This document shows, piece by piece, positions 12,001-23,484 of a stretch of 64,000 nt of DNA. The notes under the pieces are model-generated. The model had not been told where the DNA came from. It saw only the letters and a program-made list of their open reading frames with translations, and ran no database searches. Where the stretch lies: NCBI GenBank assembly GCA_036971475.1, contig JBAIZL010000006.1, forward strand, positions 14,570,205 to 14,634,204, in the 5' to 3' direction. Source of the DNA: Prosapia bicincta. Its lineage: Eukaryota > Arthropoda > Insecta > Hemiptera > Cercopidae. Each line of letters begins with the position of its first letter. Position 1 is the stretch's first letter. A program made the translations under genes and the position numbers.

Positions 12001-14132
12001 CAGTAAGTAGTGTTATTTTCGGAAGTCATAATAATAAATATGCAGATATTAATATAGACGGATTTTCTTGGATTAGAAATCTGTTTTTATTATTTAAATA
12101 ACAAAAATAACTTATAGATATTTTTAATTAAAGCTCTGACATATACTGTTATATATATATGGACAATTTTTTTAAAAATACATAACATCAATATTCGTAT
12201 CATATGAGGAAACCTTTAGGGCCCAAGAAAACTGCAAAGATGTAAAATAGTTTGAATTACTGCCAACGTAGATTTATTTAATTTCTTATAAATTATTCAT
12301 GAGCAGTAGGGGAATTACTTTGGCATGTTTACTTTGTTGTAAGAGATAAAAAAAATGCGTCGCAATAAAAGTTACATGTCTTATGAGTAATACGCTTCTT
12401 GCAGGAAAGTGAACATTGCTAAGCACTCATCGGAGATAAGAACTAACAGGTTATTTTTGTAGAAAGGAATGTTATGGAAATGTTACGAAATAAAAGAACG
12501 TACGTGTTAAAACTATTTTGTAGCTGTTATGAAAAATACCAATACAAAAATATAATCTTAAATATCAGGAACGAGACGATTCCGATTCTCGATTACAGAA
12601 ATTGTCGATTCTAATGGTATCGATTCTCCATCGATTAAAGTACCGATTTCGATCCTCGATTACAGTAATCGTCGATTCTAAAGGTATCGAGAATGGCATT
12701 CGATTCTCCATTGATTAAAGTACAGATTCTCGATTACAGTAATCGTCGATTCTAATGGTATCGAGAATGATATTCGATTCTCCATCGATTAAAGTACCGA
12801 TTCCGATTCTCGATTACAGGAATTGTCGATTCTAATGGTATCGAGAATGATACTCAATTCTCCATCGATTAAATTACAGATTACGATTTTTTTTTAACTG
12901 TTAAAATATGTGTGTGGTGTAATTTATTGGAAAAGTAATTAATTATCAACTATGTATTATTTATGTATTAGTTGTTTTGAATGAATTAAAAGATTAATGC
13001 AAACCTCGATTTGAGATATCATGAAAACTATTATTATTTATGACGTAACAACAAAGACGATCGGAAGAATTCTGGTTTGTTTGTCACTGTTCGTACTAAC
13101 CACTGCTTCATAGATGTCAAAACACAAAGAAAAACGTACCGATATCTCCCGTTATACTAACTGATTATTACTGAAGTTATATTGTAATTTTAGGTAAATC
13201 ATTACTTCTATCCAATATGTATGTCATGTCTTCAAAATTCCTATTTATAAATGAAGACTGAACTTTTTGTGTAGCCTATTACGTTAAAACGTATCCTTTA
13301 AAAGGCTTTACCGTTAGACAAAGATCTTAACAAAAATTATTCATTGGAGAATATCATATAGGCATATATACTTCAAAAAAAGCGAAAATCGACTTGAGAA
13401 TCGATATTCGGGAGACAAAAAATTTAGAATCGACAACGGAATCGAACATTTTAGAAATCGGCTCATCCTTATTAACTATACATCCTACGTTAGTTATTCA
13501 TGTGTTTTGATTACCATAATGTAATCGTAATAGTCAATGGAATTAATTATTCATGAACATAATTGCATCGTTATTGAAAAATAATAATTTCCATTTAATT
13601 CCCTTTTGGCTTAGATAATTTCGTATAGAGTATTTAATTAAATATACTAACTGATATAAAGAATATTAAAACAAAAATTATTTTGACTTTCTAAACCATT
13701 GGTTTTTGAATTAATAATGGCTATTTATATATTTCTTGTGATAGATCTTTAGCATCTTAGAATGTTTTAATAAATTTATTTATAACTGAATCATCATATT
13801 GTTTTTTGTTGCAGACATTTTTAGTCGTAGCTATCATAGCTACCGTCTGTTATGCAGACACAGAAGAAGCAAAAGATAGCGATGAAGTACTAAAATCTTC
13901 TGAGACTTTCTGGGGAGGATACGGTGGCTATGGAGGATATGGTCGCGGGTACGGAGGATACGGAGGTTACGGTCGCGGCTATGGAGGATATGGAGGCTAT
14001 GGAGGATATGGTGGATATGGAAGAGGATGGGGTGGGTATGGTGGTTATGGAAGAGGATGGGGAGGGTATGGCGGTTATGGACGTGGGTATGGAGGTTACG
14101 GTGGATACGGCAGAGGTTACCACTGGGGTTGA
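7518..14132 (+). CDS. secreted Gly/Tyr-rich protein (2 exons, 111 aa)
   Basis: Coding exons are 7518-7535 (MVKLLL) and 13815-14132. The donor is CTG|GTGAGT and the acceptor TTTTTTGTTGCAG|ACA, phase 0. The joined protein has a signal peptide (residues 1-20, MVKLLLTFLVVAIIATVCYA, likely cut after Ala20), an acidic/polar segment (21-39, DTEEAKDSDEV...TFW) and a Gly/Tyr-rich remainder (40-111) built from GGYGGYG, GRGYGG and GRGWGG units, ending GRGYHWG. The start at 7518 is chosen because it completes the signal peptide and follows the TATA box at the right distance; an in-frame ATG just before the splice acceptor (13806) lies in the intron. Such proteins occur in arthropods as cuticular proteins and as glycine-rich antimicrobial peptides. 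The acidic segment before the Gly block would suit a pro-peptide, but no dibasic cleavage site is present. Function is therefore undecided; the gene model is strong. Confidence 0.88.
8579..8622 (-). ncRNA. hammerhead-like motif, left arm
   Basis: On the minus strand the arm reads CCTGAAGATGCTGG...CGGCGAAAAGCTTTG, identical in core to the right arm motif (8874-8917), which is described there. Confidence 0.45.
8874..8917 (+). ncRNA. hammerhead-like motif, right arm
   Basis: Helix I TTC/GAA (8874-8876 with 8915-8917); core CTGAAGA (8877-8883; position 7 of the hammerhead core is variable); extra T; helix II GCTG/CGGC with one G-U pair; GAAA (8905-8908); self-complementary AAGCTT (8908-8913); triplet UUU with H at 8914. 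It is the most frequent family of the motif in the window. Confidence 0.45.
8958..9070. repeat. two (TA)n tracts
   Basis: TA runs at about 8963-9020 and 9037-9071, separated by TTTATTTTTGTATTT, abutting the palindrome. Confidence 0.95.
9072..9200 (+). repeat. R2-associated repeat fragment
   Basis: Shares AACTAAAATAAAATTGTCT, TAAGTAGGAATTG and ACATTACTTGTTT with 31985-32150 and 34770-34900, i.e. the outer part of the R2 foldback family. Confidence 0.6.
9795..9910. repeat. small foldback with degenerate hammerhead-like core
   Basis: Arms TAAATCTTTATGTAGATTT and the inverse-related AAACGTAAATGAGGATTTAAAT flank CTGAAGA (9857-9863), extra T, GATT/AATC stem, GAAA (9875-9878), self-complementary ACGT and GUA. 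TCCT (9853-9856) can pair with AGGA (9887-9890). The left arm core is more decayed. Confidence 0.45.
11845..12013. repeat. foldback repeat
   Basis: TTTCAGCAGACGCATTTCGCACC (left, from 11866) is inverted as GTGCGAAACGCCAGTGGAAAA (right, from 11977), and the inner ATTGTTCAAT / ATTGACCAAT also correspond. It is a non-coding inverted repeat of unknown family. Confidence 0.65.
12566..13471. mobile_element. non-autonomous hAT-like element with subterminal repeats
   Basis: The left tip CAGGAACGAGACGATTCC matches the right tip read inward (AAGGATGAGCCGATTTC). The flanks TTAAATAT (12558-12565) and TTAACTAT (13472-13479) match at 7 of 8 positions, consistent with the 8 bp duplication of hAT elements, allowing for a one-base uncertainty at the right tip. 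The left end has four 67-80 bp repeats of GATTCTCGATTACAG...TCGATTCTAATGG...CCATCGATTAAAGTAC; the right end has shorter related segments. No transposase ORF. Confidence 0.65.
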
Positions 14133-14320
14133 TACATTTGCTAAAGAATTTCAACGCGGTAAACTACAAGTATTTCAAACCAAAACATTTCACAGAGCCC
14201 GTTTGCCATATGAATAATTTTAATGAACTAAAATGGTTAAAAAATATTTATTATTGTGATAAAATGTCAGTACATGCTCAGATCAATTGTGAATAGTAAA
14301 ATTTAGTTGTAAAATTTAAA

Positions 14321-14326
14321 AATAAA
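14321..14326 (+). terminator. polyadenylation signal of the Gly/Tyr-rich gene
   Basis: AATAAA about 190 bp after the stop codon, followed by a T/G-rich stretch. It predicts a 3' UTR of roughly 200-215 nt. Confidence 0.7.
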
Positions 14327-14349
14327 ATTTTGTATATTTTGTATTCAGT

Positions 14350-15949
14350 TTTATTTATTTTTATCCTAGACCTAGTAAAAGATTTTAAGTTTACAACATA
14401 GGCCATAAAATAATTAATGTATGGGTAAGATTTTAAAAGTTAAAATAATGAAGACTTATTTTAATTTTGTAAGAAATACCCCATTGAATATCCAACAATT
14501 AAAACAGTTTCTCAACAATAGAAAAAAGTTTGTTTAACATTAAATTTGTGATGTAAAGTGTCATTTAAAATACATAGTTTTAAAAACTGCCTAAATAAAT
14601 ATGCTTATGTCACTTGTAATCCTTTTAAAGTTTTAAGTTTATAAGTTATATGCGATATCATATTTATTTTTATGTTTAAATAAAAAATAGGAAATAAATA
14701 TTGAATCTACAATTTTTAAACATAACTATACTACATATTTTCGTTTTAAAAATTTATTTTATAGCAAAATAGGAACGCATTATTTATAATTATACTATTT
14801 TTTAAAATCAGAAAATAAACACGTAAACATATTAAAATTGAAACTTTTCTTACGATCAGTTCGCATTAAAAGTAAATAAAAATCTGTATTGAGCAGGACT
14901 ATCTACTAACTACTAAAGTTCATTATGTGGAAACATTATCCAATAATGGCGTGTATATATTTCGGCAAAAGCAGAAGATAAATTTAGGTTATTGTGAATG
15001 AAAATTCAAATGCCAAATGACCAGCACCATTATTGAAACGTATAAACACAAGTTTTACTCATGTAATCTATAAAATAAAAATAAATAATAATTTAAATAA
15101 TAATAGCCTACTTAATGTTACGAGTTGGAAATTAGTTGTTGCTGCAAAGTATACTGGCTACTAATAACCGTTGTATAAGAAAAAATAATCACATACTCTT
15201 TTGATTCCTATTAAAGCTGCAATTTATGTAAATGTGATATATCTAAGATATTTTGAAGTTATGTAGATTTCGATAAACATTATTAATAGTTAATTTATAA
15301 CCCCGTAGGCAAATAAGTCCTTAATAAGCGCTTTATGATATTATTGATAACTCTGATTTTCTGTATTTTCGACTGTTTTTCTATTTCCGTTATATTTGGT
15401 CACTTCTTTTGTAATTTTGTCAACGTCTTTATCTTATGCAACTTTACTTCTACTTTTGCAGAAAGCTATTTGTGTGTCAATCTAATTTGATAAGAAAATA
15501 TGTGTGCATAGTTAAAATAAAACAATCTGAGCAGTAAAATAAATGAAAATATCAAACAACACTATATACTCCAAGTTTCATAATTTAACAAATGTAAACT
15601 TTTACATCATCGACTGAGGACTTTAATTTTTCCTACCATCATGTATACAACTTCGTCGCTCAATACAAATTAACACATTGCATATCTAAGTAATACAACG
15701 CATTACTTGTAACTCAGTAAAGAGGTTATCACAAACGAATTACGCGTCACAGTTTATAAATACTTAACTTTGATTTTTCAATAGTAACATTTCGATAAAA
15801 CAATTTTCAACAAGTGCCAGATAATGGTTGCCATCTCTCATTCCTTGGTTGAATTCAGGTCTAGTTCAAGTGAGGTAATACAGTTATCCTCTATTCCAGT
15901 ATCAGGGAATACTGACTCTCCTTTCTTTGTATTATCTAGTTTCACAATA
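14350..15949. other. no gene seen
   Basis: AT-rich intergenic sequence without recognisable features. Confidence 0.45.
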
Positions 15950-17160
15950 GTTTTTATACAATTTTATTTATATAACCAACGCCCATTCTTGGAGCGTCAA
16001 GCGGGGTTCTCAGGAGTGCTGGAGACGTCTGTGCAAGAGAGCAGATGGTCGCCGTCCATTACGTGCGTTTGACAGAGGTTGCAAAGTCGAATCATCAGAA
16101 ATGTCAATCTGGTGTAGATGTCCGTGCAGATAATCGTGGCCGGTTGTTATGTAGAATCTAACGACCGCCTCCAAGGTAAAAACGTTGAAATCGGAACCTC
16201 GGTTACTAGGACCTCCCATTTTTTATATTTGGCCAGTTCCGCTATATCTCTTCGGTTGGGGGTGCTCACTATAGCGCCAATGATGTTTTAGGCTGAGATT
16301 AGGGAGCGCTGGACCTTAGGCTATTCGGCTTCTGTTCCCCTTTTGGCTAGTTCGTAGGCCTTTTCGACGCCTGCAACGCCTACATGGCTAGGGACTCATT
16401 GGACTTCACATGCAACCCTGCTCTGGTGAGTTTTTCTATTTCCAGACGGCAATTAGTGGTTCTGAGGCACACTGTGGGGGTATTTGAGGCAAGTGCTAAT
16501 ATTGCCGCTTGCTAGTCAAGGAAGAAAACTGCGTTATTAGGCTTCCTGTCAGAGTATAGCATGGCAGGTTGCCTCATGGATGGTGACCATCGGAGTTGCT
16601 TGTATTGGTACCAACCGCGGAGATGCCGCTGAATTCGGCGTAGAACTTTCCGCACCGGCTGATCTAAATGCTAGGCTATATGAGCCATCGGAGTAGATAT
16701 GCAGCCAGCTGTCAGCAGCGTAATGCTTAGCAATCATCTCTAGTGTATGAGCTTTTAGTGCTTTCGATTTTTTCAAGCTGAAATCTAGAAGCGTTATAGA
16801 CGTTTTGGGAAGGTTTTGTACAACAGAAATATAGTTACGGAGTGGCTGTGGTTCAAATAGTGGCGTCTGATATTTGACCTTAGTGTTATGGACATGACAC
16901 AAGAGCGATATCTGCGTCTTGTGGCGCACAGTGGATGGTCAATAGGCTTTCCAGAAGGTCCCGTCTATCCTAATGGCTTGTTCCCAAGACTTGAGGAACC
17001 TTTTATCCCACCTTGCTGCTATTCCTTTTTTTAACAAGGGCGTTTAACGCGTAAAACCTCTTTCAGCCCCAGATAAAGAGGAGTAGTACTTCAGACCCTG
17101 TACAAATCATGACAAAGCCCATCTGTAATTCTTGTATCACCTCTCGTTGGTTTTAAACCC
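15950..17160 (-). pseudogene. LINE with RNase H domain, 3' coding relic
   Basis: Minus-strand translation gives an RNase H start (WLHIYSDGSYS, first catalytic Asp in DGS, near 16700), VPIQATPMVTIHEAT, and downstream VVRFYITTGHDYLHGHLHQIDI (about 16085-16160), the post-RNase H R.TTGH..L..HL..I segment of RNase-H-bearing non-LTR elements. Frameshifts and stops occur between these blocks. Its G+C content is clearly higher than the surroundings. Clade (I, Jockey or relatives) cannot be decided from these fragments. Confidence 0.7.
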
Positions 17161-18500
17161 CCATCCTAATCCTATCCAAGAGTATATTCATCACTACTTT
17201 CCCTCCATAGGTGGAAATACTTATGAAGACGGACCAACTTAAAAACATGTTAGAAAAAAATCTTGTACAAAAGGCCATTTATTAAATTTGATTTTCGAAA
17301 AAAAATCATTTTAAACCTAATAACCTAATCATTGAAATAATTATTTGAAAAATTTTTTTAGTTTTAAACGTAATATTATCCTTTAAGCTCTTTTTATTTA
17401 TTTTCTCAATGAATATTCAACACAAAAAACTGTACAATTGTAACTAAATAATTGTAATATGAAATAGTTTACATTGAGAATTTTATGTGCTAGTCTCCCA
17501 ACTCGAAGCTCACTCTTTTTTTATTAATTTCAAATTTCACAGAAACTATAACCTTATTTCTGGAAGGTTTTATAGCTTCGATCCAAACAGTACACCTCCC
17601 TGAGGATATAGTAAGTGCACTAGAACTAGTAAAATGTGTTGAACGTCTAGGCTAGGACTAAAACAACGAGCGTTAACCCAAAGCTATTTCTTGCACACTG
17701 AAATCTCTGGATCAATGCATTGTTATAGGGGCTGTTGCACAATGTCGCAGAAATTAATAAGCTATGACGTAACGTTTTACTGACTAATTCAAATGCAATG
17801 ATTTTTATTTGCTGAGCACGATGTTTCACGTATAATAATATATTTTTAACAAACATTTGAAAGATTCATAGTTTAATTATAATTAGCGTGCTTCTTTAAG
17901 GAAATTATTTTTGCTCTTTATATAGCCTATGAATCGATAAAATATCTCCTTTTCACCATTGACATGGGTTAATGGGATATAGGGTTCATTATTTTTGTGG
18001 GGCGTATTCTGTATAATGTAAGTAATAGTTACGTTCCTTGATGTGTCACGGAATTGGCCACAAGGACTTATTTCGAGGGATAGGTTCTTTTGAGAATTAA
18101 CGCTAGAATACATAACCGTGTATCCTGGATTACGATTAAGCATTTAACAGCGTTTAACAAGAAACTAATAAAAAAATTATTCATAGACAAGAAAATTTCC
18201 AAAATAGATCAAGAAATTGAAAAAAAGTTTACTATGGAAAAGAGCAAACCAGGGGGTGGGTGGGTACATTCTGAATAGAACATTAAAAATAATATAAACA
18301 AGGATAAATTCTTTGAGTAGCTTACTAACAGTTTTTTTTATTTCTTGAAGATGATTTTATGGGTTAAAAACTACCTCTTCTGACAAAAATTTAAAAATTA
18401 TATGTTCTAAGCTTTTTTTATAGAATAAAATCCCATTAAAATAAGTGAAATAAACATTTCGTCATCTTCGGATTTATATTGTATGATCAATTGCAATTTT
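17161..18500. other. no gene seen
   Basis: Non-coding, AT-rich. Short ORFs here match nothing recognisable. Confidence 0.4.
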
Positions 18501-18504
18501 CAAC

Positions 18505-18513
18505 CCTTGAAAA

Positions 18514-18568
<55 letters not shown>

Positions 18569-18834
18569 CTTTCACTATATGTACTTTAACAAGAATCTTA
18601 CTTGGTATTTATGCGAGTTAACTTTCAAAGATTGATAGTATCTCCATCATAAAGTATCACAGACCGGGGGTTTAGACCAGTCTACTACAAACCCCGGTCA
18701 GTAATGCTTGATGATGGAGATACTACCAATCTTTGAAAGTTAACTCGCATAAATAACGAGTAAGATTCTTGTTTACCTACATATAGTGAAAGTGATGAGT
18801 GAATACAAAAAAAAAAAAAAACAATGTTGCTAAG

Positions 18835-18881
<47 letters not shown>

Positions 18882-18885
18882 GTTA
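18505..18885. repeat. palindrome with hammerhead-like core flanked by (TA)n
   Basis: Arms 18565-18670 and 18690-18796 are reverse complements (CACTTTCACTATATGTA; CAAGAATCTTAC; GCGAGTTAACTTTCAAAGAT; GACCGGGGTTT). (TA)n lies on both outer sides (18518-18562 and 18836-18878). Confidence 0.85.
18704..18750 (+). ncRNA. hammerhead-like motif with own helix sequences
   Basis: Helix I ATGC (18704-18707) with GCAT (18747-18750); core TTGATGA (18708-18714, C3 replaced by T); extra T; helix II GGAGAT with ATCTTT (six pairs, two of them G-U); GAAA (18735-18738); eight-base self-complementary AGTTAACT (18738-18745); triplet CUC ending 18746. None of the helix sequences resembles the other families, yet all pair. 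Confidence 0.45.
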
Positions 18886-18889
18886 TTAA

Positions 18890-19700
18890 ATTTTAATTTA
18901 AATTAGAAGTTTCTATTATTTTAGTATTTCAAATTCCTGTGGAAACAAATTATAAAACCCATTGTAGTTAAAACATAATATAAATGCAATACGTCCTTGA
19001 TACATAGGGATACTGTTACTAAACAATTCACACCTTTGAATTCATTAAATATTTGAAATCGAAAGTTATTTCTTTAAAAATAAGTCTGGGGATATATTTA
19101 ACCAGCAGATCCTGCTCGTCAGTTCACAAGTGGCTGTAGTTAAACGCCTAATGTAGGGGATGGGCATATGTTTATCCTGTCTATTTGCGTTGTTTCGTCG
19201 TTAAGCTGGTCATCGTCAGGATGTAAGGTGACTCGATGAAATATCTTTTCAGCTGGCTGTTATAAGGTGTGCAACATACGACGCAAACAATAAGATGTCG
19301 ATATATGATTATTGGATAGACATTAATGGATTTTTATTTCCTGATAGTTTATTTTATGTTGTACAAGTTCTCTATAACGGGTAAAGTTGATGCACTATGC
19401 TCAGAGCGGTTCTTCCGCTTTCAGAGCTATTACAATACCTGTTGAATGTAAAGCGATGAGGTAATCGTTTCGTAGTTGGAAGCTAAGGTATTTCTAGGAC
19501 AAGGTAAAAGTTACCCGTAAAGATAGTCACGCTGGCGGTCAGTGACCTAGGCTATTGTACGGGCACAACGAACCCACCAATAATAACAAAAACACGACTT
19601 GGGGCCAGTAATGTCTAAATTCATTTCAGTATAAGCTTTGGTTCCATTCCAAAAGTATTCCATAAGTATTCCAAGTTTAGATTCTGTAAAGCAAATTAAG
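18890..19700. other. no gene seen
   Basis: Non-coding. On the minus strand near 19190-19230, CCTGACGATGACC...CGACGAAACAACGC looks like another decayed hammerhead-like core, without a good helix II. Confidence 0.3.
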
Positions 19701-19703
19701 AAC

Positions 19704-20183
<480 letters not shown>

Positions 20184-20229
20184 ATTAATAATAAACTAAT
20201 ATATACTATACATTCGCTTATGTTTTTCT

Positions 20230-20320
20230 GCCTTGCTGAATAATTATATTTTCCTTTGTTGACGCGTTTCGGTAATACTCCATTTTTAAAACTTAAATAG
20301 TACTCATCTATATATTTAGA
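20230..20320 (-). repeat. copy of the GAAACGCG foldback family
   Basis: On the minus strand it reads TGGAGTATTACCGAAACGCG TC AACAAAGGAAAA; here the triplet after the self-complementary ACGCGT is GUC. Related to 4675-4850 and 28685-28760. Confidence 0.55.
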
Positions 20321-20623
20321 ATTTAATGTAAACTACATAAATTTGGAAAAAGCGCCAACGAGGTATTATCACCGACAGTAAATGTTTATGCCAAAACAAA
20401 CCTCCATAATTAATACTGGTAAAGGTAATACAATACAAATCACAAGGAAAATACAATACAGATAAGAAGTAAAATGAAAGAGTTGTTACATAACCAATAA
20501 TAATAGCTTCTAAATATGTATTATTTGTTTTTGAATTGATTTCGTTTAAAAATATAATTATGCAACACATAATTTCAATTAAATGTCTTGATTACATTGA
20601 AGTCAACGTATACATCGTTAATA

Positions 20624-21119
20624 CAATAACGCCATTGGTCAAGGAGCTGAGTACAATAAGTTTCCGCTGACAAAGAAAAGAAATTCACAATACTAGAATC
20701 ACATTGTGAGAGTTGGTAAAACCTTAACCATGGTTTTAGTCGTACTACAATAACGCCATTGGTCAAGGAGCTGAATGCAATAAGGTACCGCTGACAATGG
20801 ACAGAAATTCACAATACTAGAATCACATTGTGAGAGTTGGTAAAACCTTAACCATGGTTTTAGTCGTACTACAATAACGCCATTGGTCAAGGAGCTGAAT
20901 GCAATAAGATACCGGTGACAACGGACAGAAGTTCATAATACTAGATTCACATTGTAAGAGTTGGTAAAACCTTATAAATGATCTCAGTTATAATACAATA
21001 ATGCCATTGGTCAAGGAGCTGAATGCAATAAGGTACCGCTGACAATGGACAAAAATTCACTTTACTAGAATCACATTGTGAGAGATGGTAAAACCTTGAC
21101 CATGATCTCAGGTATAAGC
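20624..21119 (+). repeat. 124 bp tandem repeat, 4 copies
   Basis: The phrase CAATAACGCCATTGGTCAAG recurs at 20624, 20748, 20872 and (with AATG for AACG) 20996, exactly 124 bp apart. Copies differ by a few substitutions; the last is the most diverged. Confidence 0.95.
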
Positions 21120-21265
21120 CGAACCACCAAAAGTTACGTATAAACTAGCCTCTCAGCCTCTAAATTACACAGATATGAACGTAATATAATACGCAAAAGG
21201 GAAATTTGGTAAGTGGTTCCTTGTAGAAAAATAATAAATTGGTTGGCAAAATATATTGAATGAAA

Positions 21266-22247
21266 TACAGTTGAGTCTCGAAATTATGAGTCCCGATTAT
21301 TCAGAGCTTCCTTTAAATCGTGCCCCGGCTTCGAGTCGGAAAAGCCGCGGTATTAATCAGCTAAGCCGATCAGATCGACGTAGCAAAGCTATGAAGATCA
21401 GCTGTGCTCTGATGGTATCCGTGCTTTATATCTTCCCGCAAATGTTACGATCCTAATCCAGCCGATGGATCGATGTGTTCTGGAATGAATAAAACAAATA
21501 TACACGTTACCTATTACAATCTCTCTGGAAAGTGACTGAAGGGGAAAGAAGCATCGTAGGCTTTCTAAAAAAATTACAGTCAAGAGAGTTGTGTACTGTA
21601 TAGCTGAATCATGAAACAAAATAAAAGAGGGAACATCAAGTAAGCCGAGGAATATAATCCTGAGTTGTAATGGAACTGTTTATTGTGTCATTGATCCACA
21701 AGAAGAAACAAATTTGACATTTCTTATCAGGAAATTTCCAGGTAGTGGAAATTTCGAAGTGCACAATTTGATATAAGAAATGTTACGATTATTGTAATGG
21801 TACAAAGAACTAACTGCTAAATGCAATGATGACGAGAATAAAGATGGTTTGACCGAGACAGTACAAGAAGGGAAAATTAGTCACGGTGAAGGCACAACCG
21901 CCTTGGAAACTGCACTATGTTATATTGAATAAATGACAGACACCACGACAACAGACGCCAAAGTTTCTACGCGACATCGTCGGACGAAAATGATTTGATA
22001 AGTAAACCCAGAAGATACAAAACAACGTTTTCCAAAAAATGTAACAACCGTGATGAACAATATATTCCAAAGCAACATTACTATACGAGTATGTAAGTAC
22101 TGTAATCAATAAAGTTATATAAACGTATGTTTTGCGTTCTTATTTAGATTATTAGGGCACAGGAACGTATTTCCGTGTAATCCTAGTTTTCGGTAATCCG
22201 AGGGGGTCTAGATACAGTCTACCTCGAATTGTCGAGACTCTTCTGTA
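21266..22247 (+). mobile_element. Tigger/pogo-type DNA transposon relic
   Basis: The left end TACAGTTGAGTCTCGAAATT and the inverted right end (…GAATTGTCGAGACTCTTCTGTA) are Tigger-like TIRs beginning CAG and flanked by TA target duplications (21266-21267, 22246-22247). Inside, the plus strand contains GEGTTALETALCYIE, resembling the C-terminal helix of Tigger transposases. Only about 980 bp remain, so the element is internally deleted and dead. Confidence 0.7.
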
Positions 22248-22251
22248 ATGG

Positions 22252-23481
22252 ATTAAAACTGTTTCTCGAGATCAATTAGTTACAACAATAACCTGTTCCA
22301 TAAACCATTTGTTCAATCAATTAAAGGAAGATCTATAAAGACTGGAATATATAAAGCGAATGATATTAAAACTGTTTCTCGAGATCAATTAGTTACAACA
22401 ATAAACTGTTCCATAAAGCATTTGTTCAATCAATTAAAGGAAGATCTATAAAGACTGGAATATATAAAGCGAATGATATTAAAACTGTTTCTCGAGATCA
22501 ATTAGTTACAACAATAAACTGTTCCATAAAGCATTTGTTCAATCAATTAAAGGAAGATCTATAAAGACTGGAATATATAAAGCGAATGATATTAAAACTG
22601 TTTCTCGAGATCAATTAGTTACAACAATAAACTGTTCCATAAAGCATTTGTTCAATCAATTAAAGGAAGATCTATAAAGACTGGAATATATAAAGCGAAT
22701 GATATTAAAACTGTTTCTCGAGATCAATTAGTTACAACAATAAACTGTTCCATAAACCATTTGTTCAATCAATTAAAGGAAGATCTATAAAGACTGGAAT
22801 ATATAAAGCGAATGATATTAAAACTGTTTCTCGAGATCAATTAGTTACAACAATAAACTGTTCCATAAAGCATTTGTTCAATCAATTAAAGGAAGATCTA
22901 TAAAGACTGGAATATATAAAGCAAATGATATTAAAACTGTTTCTCGAGATCAATTAGTTACAACAATAAACTGTTCCATAAACCATTTGTTCAATCAATT
23001 AAAGGAAGATCTATAAAGACTGGAATATATAAAGCGAATGATATTAAAACTGTTTCTCGAGATCAATTAGTTACAACAATAAACTGTTCCATAAACCATT
23101 TGTTCAATCAATTAAAGGAAGATCTATAAAGACTGGAATATATAAAGCGAATGATATTAAAACTGTTTCTCGAGATCAATTAGTTACAACAATAAACTGT
23201 TCCATAAACCATTTGTTCAATCAATTAAAGGAAGATCTATAAAGACTGGAATATATAAAGCGAATGATATTAAAACTGTTTCTCGAGATCAATTAGTTAC
23301 AACAATAAACTGTTCCATAAACCATTTGTTCAATCAATTAAAGGAAGATCTATAAAGACTGGAATATATAAAGCGAATGATATTAAAACTGTTTCTCGAC
23401 AACAATAAACTGTTCCATAAACCATTTGTTCAATCAATTAAAGGAAGATCTATAAAGACTGGAATATATAAAGCGAATAAT
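22252..23481 (+). repeat. 113 bp satellite array, 11 copies
   Basis: ATTAAAACTGTTTCTCGAG recurs at 22252, 22365, 22478 and then every 113 bp to 23382. The last copy lacks 13 bp (GATCAATTAGTTA region). Copies are nearly identical; the main variant is AAACCAT versus AAAGCAT. The array starts a few bases after the Tigger right end. Confidence 0.97.
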
Positions 23482-23484
23482 ATA

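Larger units (their letters stand above)
7536..13814 (+). other. 6.3 kb intron of the Gly/Tyr-rich gene
   Basis: Bounded by GTGAGT and TTGCAG. It holds a 470 bp palindrome with two hammerhead-like motifs (8490-8965), (TA)n tracts, two smaller foldbacks (9795, 11845) and a hAT-like element (12566). The rest (about 7540-8490, 9200-9790, 9920-11840, 12015-12560) is AT-rich with nothing recognisable. Confidence 0.8.

Noticed and set aside
13840..14296. Open frames overlapping the Gly/Tyr exon on other frames and strand
   Set aside because: Shadow frames of a G-rich repetitive exon; only the frame that splices to the signal peptide makes a coherent protein.
22252..23481. CRISPR-like regular repeats
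   Set aside because: The units are contiguous 113 bp tandem copies without variable spacers, in a eukaryotic context.
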